Assembly: GCF_004684775.1 (NCBI RefSeq)
Contig: NZ_SRIC01000003.1
Span: 1-64,000, forward strand
Direction of reading: 5' to 3'
Origin: Streptomyces sp. MZ04
GTDB taxonomy: Bacteria; Actinomycetota; Actinomycetes; Streptomycetales; Streptomycetaceae
DNA length: 64,000 nucleotides
Position 1 is the first letter of the stretch. Each line of letters begins with the position of its first letter. Of this stretch, positions 53,941 through 63,610 are shown in pieces. A model generated the notes under the pieces. The model was not told where the DNA came from and ran no database searches. It saw only the letters and a program-made list of their open reading frames with translations. The translations under genes were made by a program, and so were the position numbers.

Positions 53941-54095
53941 AAAACTCCATGAGCTGTTCGACGGCTTGAGCCGTGCGTGGGATACGACAGCGGAATGTAC
54001 TGACCGCCCCTTTTGGCTGCCCGACGACCATAGGGCGAAGTGGAAGAAAGGGGGCGCCACGACACTGGGTTCGCCCGCTTCGACAGGTGCCGGTG

Positions 54096-54345
54096 ATGAC
54101 CAGCCCGCTCAGGACAGGACCGCGTCCCCGACTGGAGCGCTTCGCCCCCGGCGTCCGCGAACACATCGTGGGCCGGCAGGTCACCCGGCCCGCCGACTTC
54201 GCCGCCGCCGACCCCAACTTCCCTGGCGGCGACATCCTCACCGGGGCCAAGACCGGGCGGCCACCCCGCCCGGCCCCGGAGCACACGGTGCGGCGCCGGG
54301 GCGGTGGCGTCGGCCCTGCGTCATCTCGGCATCCGGCCCGCCTGA
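54096..54345 (+). pseudogene. Relic of a phytoene-desaturase-like FAD oxidoreductase
   Basis: One frame gives RLERFAPGVREHIVGRQVTR and then ADPNFPGGDILTGAKTG, a recognisable mid/C-terminal segment of NAD(P)/FAD-dependent phytoene-desaturase-type enzymes. A second frame then gives CGAGAVASALRHLGIRPA and TGA, which looks like the family's C-terminus. So the remains are about 80 of some 500 codons, with the N-terminal FAD domain lost, an internal deletion and a frame change. Identified by eye only. Confidence 0.6.
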
Positions 54346-54378
54346 TGTACAGTCACCGGCCGTGCGACTGTGGGTCGT

Positions 54379-55308
54379 TCACTGGGGGCCCGGGTCCCCA
54401 GGCAGGCGTTCGAGGGTGGTGGCGAGATCGGTCTGCCGGGCGGTTTCCGTGAGGGCGCGGGCCATGACCGACACCGGCTCCCGCGCGGTGACCACGAGCC
54501 CGACCGGTACCGTCCGGGCGGGCTCGACCATCGGCATGGCCCGCATGCCGTGCGGGACGCCGAAGACATGCAGCCAGGTGTGCGGCACGATGCTGGCCCA
54601 CCGGCCCGTGCGGACATGGGCGAACAGCGCGGCCACCGAATCGGTCTCGACCCGGGGCGCGGGCCGCACGCCCGCCTCGGCGAACACCTCGTCGAGCACC
54701 CGCCGCCCCTGCATGGCCCCGGTCAGCAGACACAGCGGCAGCCGCGACGCGTCCGCCCAGGTCGCCGTCGGCTGATGGGCGAGCCCGTCGGCGACATTGG
54801 TCAGGAGCACATACCGCTCCTGATACAGCGGGACCGACTGGAAATTCTCCGAAAGGGCCTTGTGCAGATAGGTGATTCCGGCGTCGATCTCGAAATTCTG
54901 CAGCTGCCGGAGAATTTCCTCCGACTGAAGGTCCCCCGTCACCTCCACGGTCGCCAGCGGATGTGCCGCGCAGAACGGGCCGGTCAGCAGGGAGACGGCG
55001 CCGGACGCGGTGGGCACCGAGCCGATCCGCAGCCTGCCGCTCAGACCGGTGCGCAGGGCGCCGACCTCGTCCTTCAGCGCGTCGCGGTCGGCGAGGATGC
55101 GTTGCGCCCGCACCACGATGCGTTCGCCCTCGGGCGTGAGCCCTTCGTACTTCCGGCCGCGGCGGACCAGAGGCACGTCCAGCTCCTCCTCCAGTTTTCG
55201 GATGGCTTCCGACAGGGCGGGCTGGGAGACGTAACAGGCCTGGGCGGCACGGGCGAAATGACGCTCCCGGGAGAGGGCCACCAGATATTCGAGTTGGCGA
55301 AAGAGCAC
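54379..55308 (-). CDS. LysR family transcriptional regulator
   Basis: 309 aa, GTG start. N-terminal winged helix-turn-helix (LFRQLEYLVALSRERHFARA, VSQPALSEAIRKLEEEL) and periplasmic-binding-like effector domain. It follows fdhD by 9 bp on the same strand and is the last gene of the formate-dehydrogenase-type cluster. It probably regulates that cluster in response to a small molecule. Confidence 0.92.
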   Translation of the reverse strand: MLFRQLEYLVALSRERHFARAAQACYVSQPALSEAIRKLEEELDVPLVRRGRKYEGLTPEGERIVVRAQRILADRDALKDEVGALRTGLSGRLRIGSVPTASGAVSLLTGPFCAAHPLATVEVTGDLQSEEILRQLQNFEIDAGITYLHKALSENFQSVPLYQERYVLLTNVADGLAHQPTATWADASRLPLCLLTGAMQGRRVLDEVFAEAGVRPAPRVETDSVAALFAHVRTGRWASIVPHTWLHVFGVPHGMRAMPMVEPARTVPVGLVVTAREPVSVMARALTETARQTDLATTLERLPGDPGPQ

Positions 55309-55317
55309 GTCACGGGT

Positions 55318-56163
55318 TTACCGGACGGCGGGCTGGAATGCCAGTTCCATGCGCTCGGCTCCGGCGTAGACGTTCATCGAGGCGCCGCGCAGGAAGCCGA
55401 CCAGGGTCAGACCGTTGTCCGCGGCGAGGTCGACGGCGAGCGAGGACGGGGCGGATACGGCTGCCAGCATGGGGATTCCGGCCATGAGTGCCTTCTGCAC
55501 CAGCTCGAAGGAGGCCCGGCCGCTGACCATCAGGACCGTCTCGCGCAGCGGCAGCAGTCCCGATCGCAGGGCGTGGCCGATCACCTTGTCCACGGCGTTG
55601 TGCCGGCCGACGTCCTCGCGCAGGCACAGCATGTCCCCGTCGGCCGTGAAGAGCCCGGCGGCGTGCAGGCCGCCGGTCCTTTCGAACACCCGCTGGGCGG
55701 CCCGCAGTTGATCGGGCAGGGCCGTCAGCTCCTGTGGACCGATGCGCAGCGGGTCATCGGCGACGGACCACGCCGCCGAGGTGCGTACGGCGTCCAGGCT
55801 CGCCTTGCCGCACAGGCCGCACGAGGACGTGGTGGAGAAGTTCCGCTCCAGCGAGGCGTCGGGCGCGGCGACGCCCGGGGCAAGCGCGACATCCACCACG
55901 TTGTACGTGTTGCCGCCGTCGGCCGTGGCGCCCGCGCAGTAGCGGATCCCCGCGACCTCGTCGGCGGCGTGCAGCACCCCCTCGCTGACCAGGAATCCGG
56001 CCGCGAGGTCGAAGTCGTCGCCCGGAGTGCGCATGGTCACCGTGAGCGCACGCCCGCCGACCCTGATCTCCATCGGTTCCTCGACGGCCAGGGTGTCAGG
56101 ACGGTGCGAGGACACCCCGTCGCGGATGCGCAGCACCTTTCGCCGCGCGGTCACGCGTCCCAT
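55318..56163 (-). CDS. fdhD: Formate dehydrogenase accessory sulfurtransferase FdhD
   Basis: 281 aa. Carries the functional CxxC of FdhD in [15 protein letters not shown] (sulfur-transfer cysteines), [14 protein letters not shown] and [15 protein letters not shown]. FdhD passes sulfur to the molybdenum cofactor of formate-dehydrogenase-type enzymes. Two such enzymes are encoded just upstream, so they are the expected clients. The start overlaps the end of the MFS gene by 13 bp, indicating co-transcription. Confidence 0.95.
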   Translation of the reverse strand: MGRVTARRKVLRIRDGVSSHRPDTLAVEEPMEIRVGGRALTVTMRTPGDDFDLAAGFLVSEGVLHAADEVAGIRYCAGATADGGNTYNVVDVALAPGVAAPDASLERNFSTTSSCGLCGKASLDAVRTSAAWSVADDPLRIGPQELTALPDQLRAAQRVFERTGGLHAAGLFTADGDMLCLREDVGRHNAVDKVIGHALRSGLLPLRETVLMVSGRASFELVQKALMAGIPMLAAVSAPSSLAVDLAADNGLTLVGFLRGASMNVYAGAERMELAFQPAVR

Positions 56164-57443
56164 GATGTTTCTCCTCTCCTCGGAGGCGTGCTCCGGCGGC
56201 TGTGGCGTGCGGTGATCAGCAGGCAGAGCAGGCCCACGGCGGCCATGGCCGCCAGCAGGTGGTGGTAGGGGGCGGCCCCCGCGCCTGCGCTGGACGCGAG
56301 GGCCAGCAGCAGCGGTGTCAGAAAGCCGCTGTAGGTGGCGCCTTGGTAGAGGAACGCCGTCGACGGCCGGGCCTTCGGCGGCGTCAGCCGTTCCATCTCC
56401 ATCAGTCCCGAGGCCAGGGTGAGGCCGTACCCGGCTCCGAGCAGCACCGCCGCGGCCAGGACAAGACCCGCGGAATCCCAGCGGACCGCGAAGGCGCCCA
56501 CCATGAGTCCGCCGATCACCGTGACCATGGCGGCAAGGGTGGCCCGCGCGCTGTGGGCGTGGTCCAGCCACATGGCCAAGGGCTGTACGACGATGCCCGT
56601 CGCCAGCGTCAGCGCCGCCACGAGGCCGCTGAAGAGCGGCGCGTAGCCGGGGACCTGGTCGGCCACCAGGGGCGGCAGCACCACGTACGCCACGGTGGCG
56701 GCACCGAAGACCGCCGGGGTCGCCGGAAGCACCACCCACAGGAAGCGCGGGTGCCTGACGGCCGCGCGGCGCGGGCCCTCGACGCGCGGCTTCAGCGGCG
56801 CGGTATGAGCGGCATCGGCCACCGACGTCGACTCCGATGCCGACTCCGACGTCGACTCCGATGCCGACTCCGACTCCGTCTCCGGCACGAGGCAGGTCGC
56901 GCCGAGCACCAGCAGCGCCAGCGAGCAGTGCACGAGGCCCGGCAGCACCATCGGCCGCGGCAGCCATTCGGCGACAGCGCCCGCCGTCAGCGCACCGGTG
57001 GCGAAACCGCCACCGGTCGCCAACGTCGCGCGGCGGTCGACGGCGGCCCGACGCCCGCACCCGGCGGACAGCTCCCGAAGCCACTTGGTTCCCGCGGTCA
57101 GGATGACGCCCGCCGCGACGCCGGTGGCAAGGCGGCTGACGTACACGGAGGTCTGGGAGACCGGAGCCGCCGCCAGCAGGGCACTGGCGGCGCCGGACAA
57201 GGCCAGCGCGGGCCGGACCACGCGCCGCCTCCCGAACCGGTCCGCGGCCGCGCCGCCGAGCAGCAGACCGGGGAGCAGCCCCAACAGGTACACGGTGAAC
57301 ATGGCGGCGACCGGGAGCGGAGGCCAGTGCTCCTGGGTGCGGTAGACCACCGCGAGCGGGGTGAACTGGTTCGCGCCCCATCCGGCGGCGAACACCGCGG
57401 CCGCCGCGGGAAGCCAACCGCGCGCGGCGCGAGATGCGGGCAT
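56151..57443 (-). CDS. MFS transporter
   Basis: 430 aa from [12 protein letters not shown]; about 12 helices, with the loop motif [17 protein letters not shown] between helices 2 and 3. The central cytoplasmic loop contains a Ser/Glu repeat ([18 protein letters not shown]) encoded by a degenerate GACTCC-type repeat at 56820-56884. Placed between the fdhF-type gene and fdhD in one minus-strand unit, it may carry a substrate or product (formate, nitrate or organic acid) of the molybdoenzymes, which is inference. Confidence 0.87.
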   Translation of the reverse strand: MPASRAARGWLPAAAAVFAAGWGANQFTPLAVVYRTQEHWPPLPVAAMFTVYLLGLLPGLLLGGAAADRFGRRRVVRPALALSGAASALLAAAPVSQTSVYVSRLATGVAAGVILTAGTKWLRELSAGCGRRAAVDRRATLATGGGFATGALTAGAVAEWLPRPMVLPGLVHCSLALLVLGATCLVPETESESASESTSESASESTSVADAAHTAPLKPRVEGPRRAAVRHPRFLWVVLPATPAVFGAATVAYVVLPPLVADQVPGYAPLFSGLVAALTLATGIVVQPLAMWLDHAHSARATLAAMVTVIGGLMVGAFAVRWDSAGLVLAAAVLLGAGYGLTLASGLMEMERLTPPKARPSTAFLYQGATYSGFLTPLLLALASSAGAGAAPYHHLLAAMAAVGLLCLLITARHSRRSTPPRRGETSWDA

Positions 57444-57490
57444 GCGGGGCAATACCTTAAAGACTGGGTCTTTCTGGAGCACGCGTCGGC

Positions 57491-59782
57491 TCAGCGGGAG
57501 GCGCGCGCGGGGTCCAGGCGGACCACGACCGCCTTGGAGGTGGGGCAGTTGCTGATGTCGGCGACGCTGTCCAGCGGGACCAGGACGTTGGTCTCCGGGT
57601 AGTAGGCCGCCGCGGATCCCCGGCTCGCGGGATAGGCGACGACCCGGAAGTCCTCCGCGCGGCGTTCCCTCTCGTCGTGCCACACGCTCACCAGATCCAC
57701 CAAGTCGCCGTCGGCGATGCCCAGTTCCTCCAGGTCGGCGGGGTTGACGAGCACGACGCGGCGCGCGTTGTGGATGCCGCGGTAGCGGTCGTCCGGCGCG
57801 TACCAGATGGTGTTCCACTGGTCGTGCGAGCGCAGCGTCTGCAACAGCAGGTGCCCCTTGGGGACGTGCGGCATCGTGAAGTCGTTGCAGGTGAAGACGG
57901 CCTTGCCGCTCGGGGTGCGGTAGACGCCCTGGTTCACGGGGTTGGGCAGGTGGAAGCCGCCGGGCTCGGACACCCGGGCGTTGAAGTTCTCGAAGCCCGG
58001 TATGACACGGGAGATCCGGTCGCGGATGGTTCCGTAGTCCGCCTCGAAGTCCTCCCAGGGCAGCGGCGGAGTCGACCCCAGGGTGCCGCGCGCCATCCGG
58101 CAGATGATCGCCACCTCGCTGAGCAGGTCGGGGGAGGCCGGCGGCAGCTTCCCGCGGGAGGCGTGCACGTCGCTCATCGAGTCCTCGACGGTGATGAACT
58201 GCTCGCCGCCGTTCTGTACGTCCTTGTCGCTGCGCCCCAGCGTGGGCAGGATCAGCGCGGTGTCACCGCAGACGGTGTGGGACCGGTTGAGCTTGGTCGA
58301 GATGTGCGCCGTGAGCCGGCACTTGCGCATCGCCTCTTCGGTGACAGCGCTGTCCGGGGTGGCCCGTACGAAGTTGCCCGCGACTCCGAGGAAGAACTTG
58401 GCGCGGCCCTCGTACATGGCCCGGATGCCGTTCACCGCGTCCAGGCCGTGATGAGCGGGCGGCGTGAAGCCGAACTCCGCCTCCAGGGCGTCCAGGAACT
58501 CCTGCGACATCTGCTCCCAGACGCCCATGGTGCGGTCGCCCTGGACGTTGCTGTGCCCGCGGACCGGGCACACACCCGCTCCCGGCTTGCCGATGTTGCC
58601 GCGCAGCATCAGGAAGTTGATGACTTCCCGGATGGAGGGAACACCGTGCTTCTGCTGGGTGAGCCCCATCGCCCAGCACACGATGACCTTCTTGGCACCC
58701 AGGACCCGGTCGAAGACCTGCTCGATCTCAGCCCGGGACAGTCCGGTCGCCTCGAAGACGTGCTCCCAGGTGACCTTCCGCGTGTGCTCGGCGAATGCGG
58801 CGAAGCCGGTGGAGTACGTGTCGATGTACCGGTGGTCAAGGACCGTGCCCGGCGCGGCGTCCTCGGCCTCGAGAAGCAGCAGGTTCAGCGCCTGGAACAG
58901 GGCCAGGTCGCCGCCGGCGCGGATGTGCAGGAACTGGTCGGCGATCGCTGTGCCCTTGCCGACGACGCCACGCGGTACCTGCGGATTCTTGAAGCGCATG
59001 AGCCCGGCCTCGGGCAGCGTGTTGACCGCGACGACCTGACCGCCGTTGCGCTTGGTCTTCTCGAGCGCCGAGAGCATCCGCGGGTGATTGGTGCCCGGGT
59101 TCTGCCCCACGACGAAGATCAGGTCGGAGTCGTGGATGTCGTCGAGGGAGACGCTGCCCTTTCCGGTGCCCAGCGTCTCGTTCATCGCGCATCCGCTGGA
59201 CTCGTGGCACATGTTGGAGCAGTCCGGCAGATTGTTGGTGCCGTAGGCGCGGGCGAAGAGCTGCAAGAGGAAAGCGGCCTCGTTGTTAAGGCGGCCGGAG
59301 ACGTAGAAGAGCGCCTCGTCGGGAGAGGCAAGGGCCTTCAATTCCCCGGCGAGCAGACCGAACGCCTCGGCCCAGCCGATCGGTTCGTAATGGGTCGCGC
59401 CGGGCCGCTTGACCATCGGCTCGGTCAGCCGGCCCTGCTGGTTGAGCCAGTAGTCGGACTTGCCGTCGAGCTCGGCGATCGAGTGCTCGCGGAAGAAGTC
59501 CCGGGTGACGCGGCGTGAAGTGGCCTCGTCGTTGATGTGCTTGGCGCCGTTCTCGCAGTACTCGTTCATGTGGCGCTTGCCCGGCGCCTCCTCGGGCCAG
59601 GCGCATCCGGGGCAGTCGATGCCCTTGGCCTGGTTGATGTTCAGCAGGGTCAACGCCGTGCGCCGCACCGATGTCTGCTCCAGCGAGTACCGCAGCGCGT
59701 GCGTCACCGCGGGAACCCCGGCGGCCCAGGTCTTGGGCGGCGTCACCGACAGGTCGTCGCTGGGATCCTCGATGCTGCTCAT
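57491..59782 (-). CDS. FdhF/YdeP family molybdopterin oxidoreductase (copy 1)
   Basis: 763 aa from MSSIEDPSDDLSV (AGAGGCAG upstream). Single-subunit molybdopterin (bis-MGD) enzyme of the YdeP type: N-terminal CPGCAWPEE, active-site region NLPDCSNMCHESSG, VRGHSNVQGDR, and a C-terminal MopB-binding domain (LRSHDQWNTIWYAPDDRYRG). Lacks the classical four-cysteine N-terminal Fe-S motif of respiratory formate dehydrogenases. YdeP-type proteins are linked to acid resistance in E. coli, with unknown substrate. Served by FdhD downstream; 170 bp separates it from copy 2. Confidence 0.9.
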   Translation of the reverse strand: MSSIEDPSDDLSVTPPKTWAAGVPAVTHALRYSLEQTSVRRTALTLLNINQAKGIDCPGCAWPEEAPGKRHMNEYCENGAKHINDEATSRRVTRDFFREHSIAELDGKSDYWLNQQGRLTEPMVKRPGATHYEPIGWAEAFGLLAGELKALASPDEALFYVSGRLNNEAAFLLQLFARAYGTNNLPDCSNMCHESSGCAMNETLGTGKGSVSLDDIHDSDLIFVVGQNPGTNHPRMLSALEKTKRNGGQVVAVNTLPEAGLMRFKNPQVPRGVVGKGTAIADQFLHIRAGGDLALFQALNLLLLEAEDAAPGTVLDHRYIDTYSTGFAAFAEHTRKVTWEHVFEATGLSRAEIEQVFDRVLGAKKVIVCWAMGLTQQKHGVPSIREVINFLMLRGNIGKPGAGVCPVRGHSNVQGDRTMGVWEQMSQEFLDALEAEFGFTPPAHHGLDAVNGIRAMYEGRAKFFLGVAGNFVRATPDSAVTEEAMRKCRLTAHISTKLNRSHTVCGDTALILPTLGRSDKDVQNGGEQFITVEDSMSDVHASRGKLPPASPDLLSEVAIICRMARGTLGSTPPLPWEDFEADYGTIRDRISRVIPGFENFNARVSEPGGFHLPNPVNQGVYRTPSGKAVFTCNDFTMPHVPKGHLLLQTLRSHDQWNTIWYAPDDRYRGIHNARRVVLVNPADLEELGIADGDLVDLVSVWHDERERRAEDFRVVAYPASRGSAAAYYPETNVLVPLDSVADISNCPTSKAVVVRLDPARASR

Positions 59783-59952
59783 GATCTGGACTGCCTCTTT
59801 CCGCAATGCGACGCCGCTGCGGGAGCAGTTTCCGGCCGGGCTTGAGGGCATGTCAAAGAGGCGTTTTCGATGATGTGATAGGTGCCGCTTATTGCCTCGC
59901 ATTCACCCCTTGACAATCCCTGCCGATCAGACGATCGAGAATCCGCCTGCGC

Positions 59953-62265
59953 TCAAACGGCAGGGCCGATGGTGACCTTGACGTGCTTCATGATCGGCTG
60001 GTCGCTCTGAGTGCTGTGGTCGATCAGTGCGCACAGGACGTTCATCTCGGGCATGTAGCCGGCGGCGCAGCCGCGGGGGATGTCGTAGGGGATGGCGAGA
60101 TAGCCGTTGAGATGGCGGCTGCTGCCGTCCTTGGCGGTGCTGGTGATGTCGACCGGGTCGAACGCGTCGATGCCGCGCTCGCGCATGTCGTCCGCGTTCA
60201 TGAAGACGAGCGTGCGCAGGTTCTTGATGCCGCGGTACCGGTCGTTGTCGGAGTAGATCGTGGTGTTCCACTGGTCGTGGGAGCGCATCGTGCCGAGCGC
60301 CAGGGTCCCGGCGGCGGGCACGACGTCCGGCAGCGGGGCCGAGGAGAACTCGGCCGCTCCGGACGGTGTGAGGAAGACCAGCTCGCGGGCCGGCTGCTTG
60401 ATGCGGAAGCCGAGCGGCAGGCGCACCCGGCGGTTGAAGTCCTCGAAGCCGTCGAGGGCTTGGGCCATGGTGTCGCGGATACGGTCGTAGTCCTCGATGT
60501 ACGACTCCCAGGGGGTGTCGCTGTCGGGGAGGGCGGCGCGGGCCATGCCGGCGACGATCGCGGGCTCGGACAGCAGATGCGGCGACGCGGGGCGCTTCAT
60601 GCCGACCGACAGGTGCACCATGCTCATCGAGTCCTCGACGGACGTGCTCTGGAGGCCGAGGCGCTGCTGGTCCTTCTCGGTGCGGCCCAGGCAGGGCAGG
60701 ATGAGCGCCTGGCGTCCGTGCACGATGTGACTGCGGTTCAGCTTGGTGCTCACCTGGACGGTGAGTTCGCAGTTGCCCAGGGCCGCGTAGGTGTACGGAG
60801 TGTCCGGCGCCGCGAGGGCGAAGTTGCCGCCCATCCCGATGAACACCTTCACATCGCCGCGGTTCATCGCCTGAATGGTGCGGATGGTGTCCAGGCCGTG
60901 CTCGCGGGGCGGGTCGATCTTGCAGACCTCGGCGAGGCGGTCCAGGAACTCCGGGGCCGGGCGGTGGTCGATGCCGCAGGTGCGGTTGCCCTGGACGTTG
61001 CTGTGTCCGCGGACGGGGGAGGGGCCCGCGCCTTCCCGGCCCAGATTGCCGCGCAGCAGAAGGACGTTGACGATTTCCCGTACGGTGTCGACACCGTGCT
61101 CGTGCTGGGTGACGCCCAGGCACCAGCTGACGATGCTGCGGTCGGCATCGCGGTAGACGCGCGCCATCTTGAGGATGTCGGCACGGTCGACCCCGGACTG
61201 GAGCTCGATCTCCTCCCAGGGCGTGGCCTCGCACAGCTCCCGGTACTTCTCGAAGCCCGCGGTGTGGCGGTCGATGAACTCCTGGTCCAGCGCCTTGGGA
61301 TCGGTCCTGGACTGCTCGAGGACCGCCTTGGCCATGCCCCGCATGAGCGCCATGTCACCGCCGATGCGCGGCTGCACGTTCAGCGTGCTCGTCCTGGTCG
61401 TCTTGAACAGGGCCATGTCCATGATGTCGTGCGGGACGATGGTGCGGGTGGCGGCCGCCTCGACCAGGGGGTTGATGTGCACGATCTGGGCGCCGCGGTG
61501 GTACGCCTCGGCGAGCGCGGTGATCATCCGGGGGGCGTTGGAGGCCACGTTGACGCCCATGATGAACAGGGCGTCGGTGGCGTCCCAGTCCTTCAGGTCG
61601 ACGGTGCCCTTGCCGGTGCCCAGTGACGCCTGCAGCGCGCGGCCGCTTGCCTCGTGGCACATGTTGGAGCAGTCGGGCAGATTGTTCGTGCCCAGCTCAC
61701 GGGCCATCAACTGGTAGAGGAACGTCGCTTCGTTGCCGAGCCGCCCGGACGTATAGAAGGAGGCCTGGTTCGGGTCGTCGAGCTCGCGCAGCGCGCGCCC
61801 GACCATCGCGAACGCTTCCTTCCAGCTGATGGGTACGTAGTGGTCCGACTCGGGGTCGTACCGCATCGGCTCGGTCAGCCGGCCCTGGTCCTCCAGCGCG
61901 AAGTCGCTCCACCGGGACAGCTCGCTCACGGTGTGCTCGGCGAAGAACTTCCGGTCGACGCGCTTGCGGGTCATCTCCCAGGTGACGTGCTTGATCCCGT
62001 TCTCGCAGATGTCGAGCTTGAGGCCCTTGGTGTCGTCCGGCCACGCGCACCCGGGACAGTCGAAGCCCGTGTTCTCGTGGTTCATCTTCATGATGGCCCG
62101 GGGACCGTCCACCAGCTCACGCTCACGCAGCAGGAACCGGGTCACGCTCTTGGCGGCGCCCCATCCGGCGGCGGGGTGGTGGTAGGGGTGGAACTCCGGC
62201 TCGGCCTTGGGCGCGGGACCCACGCCGGCCTCCAGCTGTTCCTGGTCCTCATTCGACGGGCTCAA
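59953..62265 (-). CDS. FdhF/YdeP family molybdopterin oxidoreductase (copy 2)
   Basis: 770 aa from TTG 62265, chosen because GGAAGGG lies 9 nt upstream and the longer reading has no signal. Same architecture as copy 1: CPGCAWPDD, NLPDCSNMCHEASG, VRGHSNVQGNRTCG, LRSHDQWNT-like MRSHDQWNTTIYSDNDRYRG. The two copies are clearly homologous but diverged, so an old duplication or separate acquisition rather than a recent one. CCTAGGCTAGG at 62318-62328, an 11-bp inverted repeat upstream, may be part of its promoter. Confidence 0.9.
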   Translation of the reverse strand: MSPSNEDQEQLEAGVGPAPKAEPEFHPYHHPAAGWGAAKSVTRFLLRERELVDGPRAIMKMNHENTGFDCPGCAWPDDTKGLKLDICENGIKHVTWEMTRKRVDRKFFAEHTVSELSRWSDFALEDQGRLTEPMRYDPESDHYVPISWKEAFAMVGRALRELDDPNQASFYTSGRLGNEATFLYQLMARELGTNNLPDCSNMCHEASGRALQASLGTGKGTVDLKDWDATDALFIMGVNVASNAPRMITALAEAYHRGAQIVHINPLVEAAATRTIVPHDIMDMALFKTTRTSTLNVQPRIGGDMALMRGMAKAVLEQSRTDPKALDQEFIDRHTAGFEKYRELCEATPWEEIELQSGVDRADILKMARVYRDADRSIVSWCLGVTQHEHGVDTVREIVNVLLLRGNLGREGAGPSPVRGHSNVQGNRTCGIDHRPAPEFLDRLAEVCKIDPPREHGLDTIRTIQAMNRGDVKVFIGMGGNFALAAPDTPYTYAALGNCELTVQVSTKLNRSHIVHGRQALILPCLGRTEKDQQRLGLQSTSVEDSMSMVHLSVGMKRPASPHLLSEPAIVAGMARAALPDSDTPWESYIEDYDRIRDTMAQALDGFEDFNRRVRLPLGFRIKQPARELVFLTPSGAAEFSSAPLPDVVPAAGTLALGTMRSHDQWNTTIYSDNDRYRGIKNLRTLVFMNADDMRERGIDAFDPVDITSTAKDGSSRHLNGYLAIPYDIPRGCAAGYMPEMNVLCALIDHSTQSDQPIMKHVKVTIGPAV

Positions 62266-62643
62266 GACTCTTACCCTTCCGCCACGCGGACGTGCGCTGT
62301 GCTGGACGTCGCTTTTGCCTAGGCTAGGTCTGCCGATCAGGCCATGCCACTTGTGATCGTCGGGGCGGTTGCCCGAGGACGGCACGCAGTCCACCGCGGA
62401 CTGCGGCGCCGTCTGCGGGCTCCAGCAGAGCCTGCGGATCACCGCTCGCCGGGCGCGCTTGAGGTACGTTCAATCGGCGCCGGATCCGTGGCGACCGCCG
62501 GGGAACGGACGAGCCGTCGGCGTTCCTGCCCCCCCAGAGGAAGCCGGACCACCGCATGCCGCATGCCGCATGCCTTATGCAGTAGTACGCCGTTCGGTCC
62601 AGGTTCTGTGGCGGACGCCGGGGAACCGAGCGGACAGTCGAGC
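62266..62643. other. Intergenic region with imperfect duplication and short repeats
   Basis: About 380 bp between the divergent molybdoenzyme and HdeD-like genes. It holds three tandem CCGCATG units near 62553-62573. Two imperfect copies of a GTGGCG-nACGCCGGGGAAC segment lie near 62491 and 62608. No protein content is recognised in either strand. Promoters for both neighbours should be here. Confidence 0.55.
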
Positions 62644-63273
62644 ATGACCGAAGCGCCGTACGACCCCCGGACACCGGACCCGACGCCCCGCGACGGCGAC
62701 CGTGACCGGCCGCCGGGCCCGCTCGGCAGCCTCGCGAAGTCGGCCTGGCAGGTCGTGCTGCTCGCGGGTGTCGCCTCGCTGATCCTGGGCGTCCTCGTCC
62801 TCGTCTGGCCGGGCGCATCCCTGTGGGCGGCAGGCGTACTCTTCGGCCTCTATCTCCTGGTGAGCGGCATCTTCCAGCTGGTCTCCGCCTTCGGTACGCA
62901 TGTGTCGGCCCCGATGCGGGTGATGGCCTTCATCAGCGGCGCCCTGTCCGTACTGCTCGGCCTGTTCTGCTTCCGCGGAGCGATGCAGTCGATCCTGCTG
63001 CTCGCCCTCTGGATCGGCATCGGCTGGCTGTTCCGCGGCATCACGCAGACCATCGCGGCGGCCTCCGACCCGGACATGCCGGCCCGCGGCTGGCAGGTGT
63101 GCCTCGGTGTCATCAGCGCACTGGCCGGCATCGTCCTGATCGTCTCGCCGTTCGAGTCGGTCGCCGTCCTGACACTGGTCGGCGGAGTGTGGCTGCTCGC
63201 GGTCGGCGTGGTCGAGATCATCACGGCGTTCCAGATCCGCTCCCGCGCACGACGGATCCCGCCGGGCGTCTGA
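62644..63273 (+). CDS. HdeD-like membrane protein (DUF308 family)
   Basis: 209 aa from ATG 62644. Polar Asp/Pro-rich N-terminus, then six hydrophobic helices in three hairpins (VVLLAGVASLILGVLVLVWP, VLFGLYLLVSGIFQLVSAF, MAFISGALSVLLGLFCFRG and so on), the pattern of HdeD-type acid-resistance membrane proteins. Weak ribosome-binding site. Divergent from the YdeP-like gene; in E. coli both hdeD and ydeP belong to acid resistance, so the neighbourhood may not be accidental. Confidence 0.85.
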   Translation: MTEAPYDPRTPDPTPRDGDRDRPPGPLGSLAKSAWQVVLLAGVASLILGVLVLVWPGASLWAAGVLFGLYLLVSGIFQLVSAFGTHVSAPMRVMAFISGALSVLLGLFCFRGAMQSILLLALWIGIGWLFRGITQTIAAASDPDMPARGWQVCLGVISALAGIVLIVSPFESVAVLTLVGGVWLLAVGVVEIITAFQIRSRARRIPPGV

Positions 63274-63610
63274 CTGTGGGGTGACGCCGACCCGCCACAG
63301 CAGGCGGCTGCCCGCCGGGGCGCCGCCCCGCGAACCCCAACTCCCCGCATTCCCTCGCGTCTACGTTCCGGGCGTGCGCCGTATCCGGGCGTAGCGCCCT
63401 GGTGGGGTCGTCCGGGGGCCAACCGTGGGCCGCCTGCCCGCGCGTGGCCCGATCCGTCGAAGGAGATCCGTACGAGATCCGGGGAAAACCACCCGCCCCG
63501 CGAGGCTTCCAGCGTCATGTGATGTGTGAAATGGTACCGCCCATCGCGCGGACGAGCTCACGACAAACGCGTCCGCGACAGGCAACCAATCCCCCACAGG
63601 AGAACCGCAC
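63274..63610. other. Non-coding region upstream of the collagenase gene
   Basis: About 335 bp. No gene recognised on either strand and no strong repeat. The promoter of the secreted protease should be in the last 100 bp, which are slightly A/T-richer; ACAGGAGAACC just before 63611 is the ribosome-binding site. Confidence 0.5.

Noticed and set aside
62318-62328. Second iron box upstream of the copy-2 molybdoenzyme
   Set aside because: Only the central TAGCCTA matches; the flanks are CC/GG-inverted relative to the DtxR consensus.
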